Source of the DNA: Enterocytospora artemiae
Taxonomy: Eukaryota; Microsporidia
Length of the DNA stretch: 64,000 nucleotides
Assembly (NCBI GenBank): GCA_038659295.1
Contig: JASNGC010000003.1
Location: 62,001-126,000, forward strand
Direction: 5' to 3'
Below are positions 18,462 through 27,238 of the stretch, piece by piece. How positions within the stretch are numbered: the first letter of the stretch is position 1; each line of letters starts with the position of its first letter. Below the pieces are notes generated by a model that worked only from the letters and a program-made list of their open reading frames with translations, had not been told where the DNA came from and made no database searches. A program made the position numbers and the translations under genes.

Positions 18462-19565
18462 TTACTTCAGATCTCTTCTATATACCTTTCTAACTTCCTT
18501 ACACGGTTCAGAACATTCCTTGTCTACACAGACACAAACATCGACAATATCATCTTCTCTCAATGGATATGTATTATACAAAATTATCTGATCAAATGAT
18601 TTAAGTTCTGGAATTTTTTTCTGTAAAAATGTTTTAATATCCATAGCCTGTTTTGCGGCAATATCTGCAATTATTTGTTTTATCGAATCAATACCTTTTG
18701 CTTCATCCTTTGGAGAAATAGTTTTGTCGATGAAAAATCCTGAAACGCTCATTCTTGAATTGGAAATTAAATCGGTGAAAGATGAAAACTCCTTACCCTC
18801 GAAATTGCCCGTTTTATCTATCAATTTGCCATCCTTCACATTGAATTCTAATTTTCCCCAAAAGTCGGTATATATATCATTTTCATTTCTGTAAACTGAT
18901 ATTCCCGAAATTGGTGGTAGCTTCTTGGTGATGTCCCCTTGATTATTAACAATATAGGTAAATAATGCCATGGTTGTGGGGATTAACTTGATCTTATCAA
19001 GACTATTGGAATGGTTTGTAGGCTCCATCAAATTACTTTTAGAATTGGATATGTTGTGAGTTACAGAAGACAAAGTGGTTATATTGTATCCTGAGTCACT
19101 ATAGCTTTTTTTTGTGGTCATTTTATGGTCATTTGACTTATAAATATTCCTATCCTTTTTGAAAGCCCTCTTCAAAATTTCTAAGGGTCCCTCAGGCAAG
19201 TTTGGATTAACTGATTTTTTCTTAAAGTTGGGGTAATCAAGATATTGACTCGGAATATCAGGAGTTTCGATTTTTGAATCTAGTTGATGATCTTTATTGT
19301 TTTGTTTTATAAAACGTTGGTCATCTATATAATTTTGCTCATTAAAGTATGTTCCGTCTGGATATGGTTTGATAAAATGGCTCTTGTATTTTATTATTAT
19401 TGGAATTTTAGGTTCAACAATTGATTTTGCTAATTTATGACCAATTTCAGTAACAACCCCTGGTTTTAGGTCATCTTCACCCATATGGTCTGTTCTAAGT
19501 ATTTCAACCATAACCATTTCGTTTTTTGAAAAAATACCAGCCAATAGAACAAAAATTAGTTCCAT
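18462..19565 (-). CDS. predicted secreted protein with VY-GK-DKxGxF domain and Cys-rich tail
   Basis: The 367-aa product starts MELIFVLLAGIF, a good signal peptide. The middle is Lys/Asn/Ser-rich. A compact segment at about 223-258 reads SVYRNENDIYTDFWGKLEF then KDGKLIDKTGNFEGK. The C-terminus (343-359) is CVCVDKECSEPCKEVRK. Both segments have clear counterparts in the much larger product at 23305-26025 (VYKDGDVYKDYSGKI, LSDKSGAFKGQ, and CPCDADGSCVNPCEELR). The two genes are therefore probably paralogues or share exchanged domains. I do not recognise the domain. The start has no CCC motif. The gene lies in the secreted-protein region with two neighbours of similar character. Confidence 0.8.
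   Translation of the reverse strand: MELIFVLLAGIFSKNEMVMVEILRTDHMGEDDLKPGVVTEIGHKLAKSIVEPKIPIIIKYKSHFIKPYPDGTYFNEQNYIDDQRFIKQNNKDHQLDSKIETPDIPSQYLDYPNFKKKSVNPNLPEGPLEILKRAFKKDRNIYKSNDHKMTTKKSYSDSGYNITTLSSVTHNISNSKSNLMEPTNHSNSLDKIKLIPTTMALFTYIVNNQGDITKKLPPISGISVYRNENDIYTDFWGKLEFNVKDGKLIDKTGNFEGKEFSSFTDLISNSRMSVSGFFIDKTISPKDEAKGIDSIKQIIADIAAKQAMDIKTFLQKKIPELKSFDQIILYNTYPLREDDIVDVCVCVDKECSEPCKEVRKVYRRDLK
18792..18899 (-). other. shared domain, copy in the 367-aa protein
   Basis: This DNA encodes the VY-x-D-x-Y-x-D-GK-G-L-x-DK-x-G-x-F segment (residues about 223-258) that recurs at about 24525-24635 in the neighbouring secreted gene. Identical positions include V-Y, D-x-Y-x-D, G-K, G-x-L-x-D-K and G-x-F-x-G. 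Confidence 0.65.
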
Positions 19566-19966
19566 GGTTTGAAATGTTATGTAACCTATTTAAAGTAAAG
19601 GATTACAAATATGAAACATATGAAATACAAAATCTGAAAAAATTAAAAACAAATAACACCTGACAAGACATATGAGTGGTTATTTGCCGGAGACGGCTGG
19701 CTCTATTATTTTATTTATCAAACATACATCAACAATGCTCTTGAAAATATAATATTTGTTTGAAGTTGTAAATCAGGAGCAAATAAGTTATTAAAATAAT
19801 CTAGATATTCATCATCTTAACGTTTATACCCTTACTTTTCTTTAAATGTATAAAAAGCTTTGTAGGTAAAATTCGCAGAGACCTGTTGAAGATAAAGGGA
19901 AGATTTTGTGCAATACTATGGAAAACTGTAGTATATTTTCAAGTATCATTTTTCTAAACTCATTTA
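19566..19966. other. gene-free spacer, 401 bases
   Basis: Spacer between two minus-strand secreted-protein genes. A 26-codon frame near 19672 contains a small GC-rich patch, but it has no start motif and I do not call it. Otherwise AT-rich and featureless. Confidence 0.55.
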
Positions 19967-21607
19967 TTATGATGGGGCAATATAACCACTCAGATTATAA
20001 ACCTGCTTTTTCATCGATTCCTCTTTGGGAAATGTAATTTTAGCTTCCACATACATGCTATTGGCCTTCTCTGAGGACGGATTGGGGATATTTTTAAAAA
20101 CGCTCAAAATATCACCAAATGATGTGGCATCTTTTTGATCCCTAGAACTATCATTGTTTTTTTCAGGTTTTTTAGATTTATCCTCATTCTTTTTCTCTTT
20201 GGCATTCTTATCATCAATCCTGTCTATCTTTTTGGCTGATGTTTCCTTATTCTTATGGTTCCCTTTACTATCCTTCTTTTCAGATGAAGGCATTTGTATT
20301 TTTATAAACGGAAAGTCTTTAGTTGTTTGAACAGTCTTATCTGATTTAGATCTATTGGCTGGTTTCTGTGAACTAACCGTTTTACCACTATTTTTTTCGT
20401 TCATTCTTTTCTCCTCAGCCTTCTTCTTTCGCTCTCTCTCCTCAGCCTTGATCTTTTCCTTTTCTTCATCTGTCTTCGCATCACTCAATTTCTTCTCATA
20501 CTTTTCCTTGGCTTCCTCCTCCTTCTTTTTCTCTTTTTCCTTTAACTCTTTCTCCTCAGCCTTCTTCTTTCGCTCTCTCTCCTCAGCCTTGATCTTTTCC
20601 TTTTCTTCATCTGTCTTCGCATCACTCAATTTCTTCTCATACTTTTCCTTGGCTTCCTCCTCCTTCTTTTTATCTTTTTCCTTTAACTCTTTCTCCTCAG
20701 CCTTCTTCTTTCGCTCTCTCTCCTCAGCCTTGATCTTTTCCTTTTCTTCATCTGTCTTCGCATCACTCAATTTCTTCTCATACTTTTCCTTGGCTTCCTC
20801 CTCCTTTCTTTTTCTTTCTGCTGCAGAATTTGTTTGGAAAGTAGTTTTTGCTTCTGTAGATGTCTTACTTTGTATCGATTTATTCGCCTTGGAATCATCC
20901 GAAGCTACCTGTTTTGTTTGTGTAGAATTATTTTCCATTTGTTTTTTTGCCTTTTCCAATTCCTTCTTTGCCTTCTCGACCTCCTCTTCTTTCTGTTTAA
21001 TTTGCTTCAAATCAAACTCTCTCTTTGCCTTTTCTGCTTTTTCAAATTCTCTTTTCGCCTTTTCCTGTTCAAATTTATTCTCTTTTTTCACATCATCTTT
21101 TTTGACCTCCTTACTGTTTCCAGGAATATTAACTGTGGGTTTGGTCTTGTCGCTTTTGCTCACATCCCCCTTCTTTTCTTCTTTCTTAGTAACAGTAGTA
21201 TATGGTTCTAAGATAGTAACTTTTTTCAGCTTCACCAAGACCTGTGTTTTTTTATCATCAATGATTACTTCAGTCCAGAAAGGTTCTGCTTTGTCTTCTG
21301 TTCCTGGAAATCCAAAAAGATTATTCTTTGAGTCAATCTTCAACTCTGATATGTTTGGAGACGTGACCAATGCTTGTTGGGCCCGAGTATCCCCAGCATT
21401 TGATGAATCTATCGTGTTCTGTGGAATGTTTACATCCTTAGGCTTCTCATTGTTTGCTTTATTGTTTGAGGCTAAAAATGGATCTGCTAACTCGACATTA
21501 TCAATCTGTGGCAGGTTAATTGCTAAAGACGAACTATCCAACTTCTCTGGAACGAATATCTCCGATTTGATCAATGCTGCTAAAGATAAAATGACCGAGT
21601 GGAACAT
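19967..21607 (-). CDS. predicted secreted Lys/Glu-rich repeat protein, 546 aa
   Basis: The protein starts MFHSVILSLAALIKSEIF, a probable signal peptide. An N-terminal non-repetitive part (about 20-150) contains FWTEVIIDDKKTQVLVKLKK. It is followed by about 250 residues of highly charged helix. Within this are three nearly identical 47-residue repeats (EEEAKEKYEKKLSDAKTDEE and onwards), encoded by 141-bp DNA repeats. The C-terminal 50 residues are again non-repetitive (SMYVEAKITFPKEESM). The charged part should form a long single helix or coiled coil. I do not recognise the protein. No CCC motif precedes the ATG; TTTTTATAAACAAATA does. The opposite strand is also open for 421 codons here, which is a by-product of the composition. 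Confidence 0.75.
   Translation of the reverse strand: MFHSVILSLAALIKSEIFVPEKLDSSSLAINLPQIDNVELADPFLASNNKANNEKPKDVNIPQNTIDSSNAGDTRAQQALVTSPNISELKIDSKNNLFGFPGTEDKAEPFWTEVIIDDKKTQVLVKLKKVTILEPYTTVTKKEEKKGDVSKSDKTKPTVNIPGNSKEVKKDDVKKENKFEQEKAKREFEKAEKAKREFDLKQIKQKEEEVEKAKKELEKAKKQMENNSTQTKQVASDDSKANKSIQSKTSTEAKTTFQTNSAAERKRKEEEAKEKYEKKLSDAKTDEEKEKIKAEERERKKKAEEKELKEKDKKKEEEAKEKYEKKLSDAKTDEEKEKIKAEERERKKKAEEKELKEKEKKKEEEAKEKYEKKLSDAKTDEEKEKIKAEERERKKKAEEKRMNEKNSGKTVSSQKPANRSKSDKTVQTTKDFPFIKIQMPSSEKKDSKGNHKNKETSAKKIDRIDDKNAKEKKNEDKSKKPEKNNDSSRDQKDATSFGDILSVFKNIPNPSSEKANSMYVEAKITFPKEESMKKQVYNLSGYIAPS
20411..20811 (-). repeat. three tandem 141-bp repeats inside the Lys/Glu-rich gene
   Basis: CTCCTCAGCCTTCTTCTTTC recurs at 20411, 20552 and 20693, exactly 141 bases apart. 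The unit encodes 47 residues rich in Lys and Glu. Copies are almost identical at DNA level; the third diverges at its last 20-30 bases. Such identity points to recent duplication or ongoing gene conversion. Confidence 0.95.
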
Positions 21608-22141
21608 TATTTGTTTATAAAAAGAAAATAATTAAATATAAAATGAGTTTCAAATGCATAAACAGTTTCATGTTACAAACAATATGATGAGACAATAATT
21701 GGATTGTAGAAATCTACATACAGTTTCCGTGTGTGAATCTTTTTATTTGAAAGAATTGAGCTTCGATATAACCGAATTTTTGTATTTGTCTATACTACAA
21801 TGAACATTGTATCCCTTTAAACACAAATCTGCATTTAATCTACACTTAAAACGACCAAGGCACAGGCTGATATATCCTCTTAATGGTCTTAAAAATATAG
21901 ATTTGTACAGAACTATCGTGTGCTTGTATACTTTTTGAGCATATAAACTCTTTATTGATATACGCTTACATTTATAAAAAATAATTGTCGAATTTGGAAG
22001 ATTAATTTTTAAACATTCTATTTTGATACTTTGATAACAACTACTCTATAATATCAGATATGCTTTACTAATATATTCAATTAATCCATTTGACATTATT
22101 GATAAAAATTGATTTTAGAAAAATCTTTCTGAAATACCCAT
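21608..22141. other. gene-free spacer, 534 bases
   Basis: AT-rich spacer between two divergent genes. It holds a TATAAAC-like element close to the minus-strand gene and a CCC motif directly before the plus-strand gene at 22142. I see no other feature. Confidence 0.55.
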
Positions 22142-22621
22142 ATGAGTAGTTCTACAACTGGGCAATTTTGTGGTGCAGCACTAGACAAAGGATTTACATT
22201 GGCCATGTCGGTCCCGAATATTAAGAATGTCTATGATTCTTGTATATCGGTTCCGTCTGATAAAGCAGATAATGTAACTTGCACGGAGAGTATTTATTCT
22301 GAAATCTGGACGCCTTTTTGTGTCGCGATATGGTATGTTTGTGGTCTCTTTAGCAATTCAGAGACTCAGGCCATTGAGTCATACAGATTTTATGAACTTC
22401 CAGGTTTATTTGTAGGAAATTTCGTGAAATATCTTCGTAGTATGATTACAATATTGGACGGCATTCTGCTCTATCTAGGACATTTTGAGTTTCTGATAAT
22501 TTTTCTTATGTTAGCTGTTACCTTATATAATTTGGGAATACTTGGTAATTTTAAACATATTGTTATGGGTGTATGTTTTTTATTCTACGTAACAGTGGTT
22601 ATTTTGATCCTGTACAATTAA
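22142..22621 (+). CDS. small multi-pass membrane protein of unknown function
   Basis: The 159-aa product is not recognised. Its N-terminal half is polar with five cysteines (10, 34, 47, 60 and 67). The C-terminal half is hydrophobic, with probable membrane segments at about 115-133 (FEFLIIFLMLAVTLYNLGI) and 139-157 (HIVMGVCFLFYVTVVILIL), and weaker ones at about 56-70 and 98-113. There is no signal peptide. The start context AAATACCCAT carries the CCC motif, unlike the secreted genes on both sides. It is probably a genuine housekeeping-type gene. Confidence 0.7.
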   Translation: MSSSTTGQFCGAALDKGFTLAMSVPNIKNVYDSCISVPSDKADNVTCTESIYSEIWTPFCVAIWYVCGLFSNSETQAIESYRFYELPGLFVGNFVKYLRSMITILDGILLYLGHFEFLIIFLMLAVTLYNLGILGNFKHIVMGVCFLFYVTVVILILYN

Positions 22622-23304
22622 CCAGTGATTCTTCTGTGCTTCGCATTAGCAACTATCTACCCATGGCCAAATAATGAAGTTTTATATGCAATAAAGAATT
22701 AGTTAGTTCATGAAGGTTTTGGGGATTTTTGTTATCAAGTCTATTTATGGGGGTATGTATCTGCTTAGAAGCAGTGCATCCTTGTGTTTATGGATTTCAA
22801 TCAATAATTTACCCCGATAACGAGATTGATTAGGAATTCTTTATCTTTAAAAGATAGTGATTTTGGATATTATTTTTGGAAGTGCAGGTAATTTATCAGT
22901 TACATATATGCCATATCAATTATCTGGGCTGAAATATTAGTCGCTATTTTCTAACTAAGCTTTTACACCATATCTTAAACCTAGCTAAGTTCATAGGTAA
23001 TGCAAATCAATCTTCCTAATGGATATAGTCATTAATAATAAATCGATATAATAATTTAAAAATCTATATTCCATCATTTTCAATGTTTTATCAGACCCAC
23101 TTAGACCTTGAAGATAGTTATGTAATGTGGAACAATAACGATTATAATGATAAAGTATTGTAATTTTTAGGATAAGGGCTTTACAAGTATTCATAACAAA
23201 CTAAAGGGTGACTATTATCAAATTGTATATTATACCCTCAAGGTTAGTAATTCAAAAATTTAGCTAATATAGTTTATTAATTATTTTCTGATATGTAAAT
23301 GTGA
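22622..23304. other. long spacer, 683 bases, one doubtful small ORF
   Basis: The spacer is AT-rich. A 67-codon minus-strand frame at 22991-23194 starts 13 bases after a CCC sequence, but it has no recognisable motif and a random-looking composition. A 37-codon plus-strand frame at 22710 has no start motif. I call neither. Confidence 0.5.
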
Positions 23305-26025
23305 TTATACAATTTCACATCTTAACTCTTCACATGGGTTTACACATGATCCATCAGCATCACATGGACAATCAGGTACACACTCAATTCCATTAGCACC
23401 CTCATCCACTATAACTGTTTTATTGATTGTCACAACCTCATCATCTTCACATTTTACAGGTTTCTCTGGAATTTTTTGTATTGTTGCTGGAACATTTTCA
23501 GAATTTTTTTGGTTCTTTGGCTTGTTTTCTTTAAAAATATTAGGTTTCAATTTTAAATCGTCTGGTTTCTTCTTGTCACACTTCTTTTTTGGTTTGTAAG
23601 GTTTTTGAGATGAAATGGTCTCAAATTCGGTAATTGTTCTATCAACAGTCTTTGTAATGGGGTCTTTCTCTATTGTACTGAATATTGTGATTGGCTCCTG
23701 GGAAAGAATTTCAGGAGGAAGTGTTTTAGTTTTTGTGCAAGGAGCCTTTGTAACTGTCTTATAATCTATAACCGTTGATAATGATAATTGTGTAGCTGTT
23801 TTAAAGACTGTTGTGGTGACTGGTGGTTCAGTAATGGTAGTAACATCAGGCTTGATATTTGTTTGGGACAGCTCCTCTCCACAATTTGAATCTTTCCTCG
23901 TCTCCAGATCATCCATCTTCTCTTCACAATCACTAGGTGATATCTCTTCGGCTCGTTCCGGCTCTTCATTACACTTTAAATCATACTTCAACTTTATGGA
24001 CTTGAAAACAATTGGAGGTTGCTCTGACTGATTCTGACTTATGTTCTGCTGCTTGGTATTTTTATGGTTATCTGGTCCATTATATTCATTTGAATTTATA
24101 GGCATTCCTCCAGAGACATTTGAACCACCTGCAGAGCTAGTGGGTGTTGATCCTCCAGAGACATTTGAACCACCTGCAGAGCTAGTGGGTGTTGATCCTC
24201 CAGATACATTTGAACCACCTGCAGAGCTAGTGGGTGTTGATCCTCCAGATACATTTGAACCACCTGCAGAGCTAGTGGGTGTTGATCCTCCAGATACATT
24301 TGAACCACCTGCAGAGCTAGTGGGTGTTGATCCTCCAGAGACATTTGAACCACCTGCAGAGCTAGTGGGTGTTGATCCTCCTATCGATGATGAAGCACTT
24401 GCCAATTTTTCAATATATTGCTTTTGTTGAGAACAAGTTGATTCGTCAACACTCTTGTCTTGAATAAGTCCCGTATCTGTAAGTTTACCTACATTTGGTA
24501 TCTCTGTCTTGGAGCATCCACAATCTTGACCCTTAAATGCACCAGACTTATCTGAAAGAACACCGTTTGTCATCGACATTTTAATTTTTCCACTGTAGTC
24601 TTTGTATACGTCTCCATCCTTATAAACCAAAACATTTTCAATATTCTTACAACTTGGACAAGTTTTAAGAATATTCTCGGCAATTTGACGGTCGATTGTA
24701 ACTGCAGAACTGATTTGTTCTTGCTTTTGTAAAATGTTAATTCCAACACTTGCTGCAATCGCCGATACTGATACTTGATTAATATCTGAGGGCATCGTTA
24801 TAGAACTGATTGAGCCTGTGGAAATGGATGGTGGATTGGAACTTTGTGATATTGAAGCATGTGCTGATGATGTCATAATACTAGAAGACATGGCTGAAGA
24901 CGTACTTAATGAGACACTTTGATTTAGCGTTGATGAAATAGTTGAAGACACACCTGATTGATAAGGTGATGTGGATGAAATTGAGGCATTTACACTCTGG
25001 ATAGCTGCTTGTGTGCCTGATGTGGAAACAGTTGGATCTTTTGTATCTGGTTTAGTGAACCCTACACTACTTGCTTGCTCTTGTAAAGTAGAAGTTCTTG
25101 AAACATCGCCCTTTGAATTAACATTGGAACCTTTGGAAGTAGATGCATTTAGCTCTTTTTCTTTTGAAGATGTTTTGGTTGCATCGATGGATTTATTACC
25201 ACTGTCACCCTTACTAGACTTGATTTCATCCTTCTTTGACTTCTCTTTATCATCTTTTTTAGACCTCGTCTTTTCCACCTTTGCTTCCTGGTCTTGTTTG
25301 GTCTTATCTTCTTTCTTTGATTTATCTTCTTCCTTCTCTTTCTTATTTATCTCTGCTTGCTTGGCCTTTTCTTCCTTCTTTGTCTTTGCTTGCTTAGCCT
25401 TTTCTTCTTTCTTTTCCTTATTTATTTCGGCTTGCTTGGCCCTCTCCTCCTTTTTTGCTTTGGCTTCTGCTTCCTTCTTCGGTTTTTCAGCCTTAGCCTT
25501 TTCTTCCTTCTTTGCTTTTTCCTCTTTTACCTTTTGTTCTCTTTGTGTTTTAGCTTCTTCATTTGCTTTTGTCTTCTCTTCTTTCTTTGCAACTTTAGCC
25601 TGATCCTCAGCTTTATTATCTGATTTTGGAGTTTTGGCTTTAGTATCAGTTTGTGGTGCCCCAGATTTTGGTGCTTTTCCATCTTTTCCTGCTGGTGTAG
25701 TACTACCAGCGGAAGGTGCTTCTGCCAATTTGATCTCTAAATCATTCACCGAGCTGTCAGGTAAATTGTTTGAAGAATTTTCTGATGCTTGGTCTGAATG
25801 CTCGACTAGATTAGTCCTGTTTGAAGTATTAAGAACTTTGGAGAAGTTAAATCCCAAAGATTCGGCTCTTTCATAAATCTGTGTTAATAACTGCTTACTA
25901 TTGTCTATATCCTTAAGAGATATCACAAATGAATTTCCATGTTTTGATTTTGAATCGCACTTTAGTGGAATAAAAAGTAATAAAACCAGGTGAATTACTA
26001 CATCTATCATTGTTTGGAAATGCAT
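23305..26025 (-). CDS. large predicted secreted mosaic protein (about 906 aa)
   Basis: I take the start at the ATG at 26025, because the next residues include IDVVIHLVLLLFIPLKC, a strong signal peptide. A longer frame runs back to 26112, and the ATG at 26010 is an alternative. The order of regions is: signal peptide, short N-terminal part (SFVISLKDID), a Lys/Glu/Ala-rich helix (about 25210-25600), a Ser/Thr-rich linker, the VYKDGDVYKDYSGKI domain shared with the gene at 18462, six GGSTPTSSAGGSNVS repeats, Thr/Val strings (VTTTVFKTATQLSLSTV), and a Cys-rich C-terminus (CVPDCPCDADGSCVNPCEEL). The layout resembles an extracellular structural or adhesive protein. I do not recognise the family. 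There is no CCC motif. Confidence 0.78.
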   Translation of the reverse strand: MHFQTMIDVVIHLVLLLFIPLKCDSKSKHGNSFVISLKDIDNSKQLLTQIYERAESLGFNFSKVLNTSNRTNLVEHSDQASENSSNNLPDSSVNDLEIKLAEAPSAGSTTPAGKDGKAPKSGAPQTDTKAKTPKSDNKAEDQAKVAKKEEKTKANEEAKTQREQKVKEEKAKKEEKAKAEKPKKEAEAKAKKEERAKQAEINKEKKEEKAKQAKTKKEEKAKQAEINKKEKEEDKSKKEDKTKQDQEAKVEKTRSKKDDKEKSKKDEIKSSKGDSGNKSIDATKTSSKEKELNASTSKGSNVNSKGDVSRTSTLQEQASSVGFTKPDTKDPTVSTSGTQAAIQSVNASISSTSPYQSGVSSTISSTLNQSVSLSTSSAMSSSIMTSSAHASISQSSNPPSISTGSISSITMPSDINQVSVSAIAASVGINILQKQEQISSAVTIDRQIAENILKTCPSCKNIENVLVYKDGDVYKDYSGKIKMSMTNGVLSDKSGAFKGQDCGCSKTEIPNVGKLTDTGLIQDKSVDESTCSQQKQYIEKLASASSSIGGSTPTSSAGGSNVSGGSTPTSSAGGSNVSGGSTPTSSAGGSNVSGGSTPTSSAGGSNVSGGSTPTSSAGGSNVSGGSTPTSSAGGSNVSGGMPINSNEYNGPDNHKNTKQQNISQNQSEQPPIVFKSIKLKYDLKCNEEPERAEEISPSDCEEKMDDLETRKDSNCGEELSQTNIKPDVTTITEPPVTTTVFKTATQLSLSTVIDYKTVTKAPCTKTKTLPPEILSQEPITIFSTIEKDPITKTVDRTITEFETISSQKPYKPKKKCDKKKPDDLKLKPNIFKENKPKNQKNSENVPATIQKIPEKPVKCEDDEVVTINKTVIVDEGANGIECVPDCPCDADGSCVNPCEELRCEIV
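24107..24376 (-). repeat. six perfect-length 45-bp tandem repeats (GGSTPTSSAGGSNVS)
   Basis: Six 45-base units run from 24107 to 24376 with no length variation. They differ at one synonymous position only: units 1, 2 and 6 have GAGAC and units 3, 4 and 5 have GATAC. Each unit encodes 15 residues rich in Gly, Ser and Thr. The array is a coding minisatellite, likely to vary in copy number between isolates. It is not a CRISPR array, since it has no spacers. Confidence 0.97.
24525..24635 (-). other. shared domain, copy in the large mosaic protein
   Basis: Encodes VYKDGDVYKDYSGKI followed by MTNGVLSDKSGAFKGQ and a CGC motif. It is the counterpart of the segment at 18792-18899 in the 367-aa secreted protein. 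Confidence 0.65.
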
Positions 26026-26218
26026 TTCTATTTTTAAAATGAACTGCTTACACTTGTGATACATGTTTGAAAAATATTGATCAAGTCTGTTTCTGTAAAT
26101 ATTACAAAACAATATGTGTTTTGGAAGTTAAACAGGTCCAAATATTTATTAACTTTCAGAGAAAAAAATACAGGAGTTATATATACCTTAAAAACTCCTA
26201 ATATAAAGCACCACAAAA

Positions 26219-27022
26219 TTAACGGATGAACTCTTTAAATACATTGTGGATTTCCTCAATAGTCTTAGAAACATCATAAGATTTGGTTATTTCAGTTCCT
26301 ATTATAATTTCATCAGCATCCAAAACCAGCTTTAAATTAGATAATTTTATACCGCCATCGACTCCAATCTTAAGATGCGGATATTTGGATTTGATATACT
26401 TGATTTTATCTGCACACTCCGGAATCATAGACTGCCCACCCATACCTGGATTGACTGTCATTATTAAACAAAATGTTGCCTGGGAGAGAATCCTATCTAG
26501 ACTGTTGTCGACCTTAATATTTGATAAAATTGACATATTTAACTTGGTTGGATCATTTACAGGTACCTGTATCATATCTACCTCGTTTCTATAATTCAAT
26601 ACGTCTTTGATGGTGCTTCTATTCCTAGGGCAAATTTGTATTACATTCAAGCCGTATTCATTTGGTTTAAGAGCTACACCCACCTCTATTGACAGCTTCA
26701 AATTACTTAAATGGCTTTTAACTGAAGAAAACTGATCTGGATCAACAATAATTCTGGAAACCTTTTTAAGATTGATTTGATCCAAAACATCAAGTGGATC
26801 GTGAATCATAAAGTGTATTTCAACAATAAAGTCAAAATTGCTCAGAATTTCATTGATAATCTCTGGTCCAAAACTTATATTCTTTACTCCGTAAGATGTA
26901 TCTATAACATCAATGTGAATGTGGGTGATTAAGTTCTCTCTTAAAATCTGCAAACTCTCATAAAGTCGTAGGAAGTGAATGTTTAGAATACTCACTGAAA
27001 TTGGTTTGGTGGTGTTTATCAT
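26219..27022 (-). CDS. RPE1: ribulose-phosphate 3-epimerase with an internal insertion
   Basis: This 267-aa TIM-barrel enzyme interconverts ribulose-5-phosphate and xylulose-5-phosphate in the pentose phosphate pathway. Catalytic landmarks are present: SILNIHF, HIHIDVID (His36 and Asp38 as metal and acid-base residues), EIHFMIHDP (His70), CLIMTVNPGMGGQS and IGVDGGI. The usual DG-x-F after HIDVM reads DTSYG. Between GVALKPN and the MTV-PG-GGQ loop there are about 35 residues more than in typical epimerases (267 versus about 225-240 aa). The gene sits among secreted-protein genes but is a normal metabolic enzyme. No CCC motif precedes its ATG. Confidence 0.9.
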   Translation of the reverse strand: MINTTKPISVSILNIHFLRLYESLQILRENLITHIHIDVIDTSYGVKNISFGPEIINEILSNFDFIVEIHFMIHDPLDVLDQINLKKVSRIIVDPDQFSSVKSHLSNLKLSIEVGVALKPNEYGLNVIQICPRNRSTIKDVLNYRNEVDMIQVPVNDPTKLNMSILSNIKVDNSLDRILSQATFCLIMTVNPGMGGQSMIPECADKIKYIKSKYPHLKIGVDGGIKLSNLKLVLDADEIIIGTEITKSYDVSKTIEEIHNVFKEFIR

Positions 27023-27165
27023 CTATGACCAATCTCCTAATACTATTGATAACCAGTGTATTAACAAATAACATAGCTTTAGGAATAGCAGACAAGCCAA
27101 TGAACATTTGCCATTATCTACCAATAGGATACAGTTTATTTGATTTATGCGATTGAGTTCCGTAA

Positions 27166-27238
27166 GTCTCCGTAGTGTAGTGGTTATCACGTTAGCTTAA
27201 CACGCTAAAGGTCACGAGTTCGATCCTCGTCGGAAACA
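27166..27238 (+). tRNA. tRNA-Val(AAC)
   Basis: The acceptor GTCTCCG pairs with CGGAAAC except for one C-A mismatch at the third pair. The A box is TAGTGTAGTGG. The anticodon stem TTAGC/GCTAA closes the loop TTAACAC, giving anticodon AAC. The T arm has ACGAG/CTCGT around TTCGATC. A run of T follows after the discriminator A. It is the second valine tRNA in the window. Confidence 0.92.

Noticed and set aside
20355..21620. 421-codon plus-strand frame opposite the Lys/Glu-rich gene
   Set aside because: It is Phe/Ser-rich, exactly what the antisense of Lys/Glu codons gives. The minus strand has a signal peptide and a charged helix repeat, so the minus strand is the gene.
22991..23194. 67-codon minus-strand frame in a spacer
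   Set aside because: Has a CCC 13 bases upstream, but no motif, no hydrophobic pattern and a composition typical of random AT-rich sequence. Conservation in a relative would revive it.
24107..24376. Tandem array as a CRISPR
   Set aside because: Units are contiguous with no unique spacers, and the array is in frame inside a eukaryotic gene.
24041..24430. Repeat-containing frames on both strands over the 45-bp array
   Set aside because: A 45-bp repeat is a multiple of three, so all frames without a stop in one unit stay open. Only the minus-strand frame continues into a long protein with a signal peptide.
24971..25603. 210-codon Phe/Ser-rich plus-strand frame
   Set aside because: Antisense shadow of the Lys/Glu-rich part of the large secreted protein.
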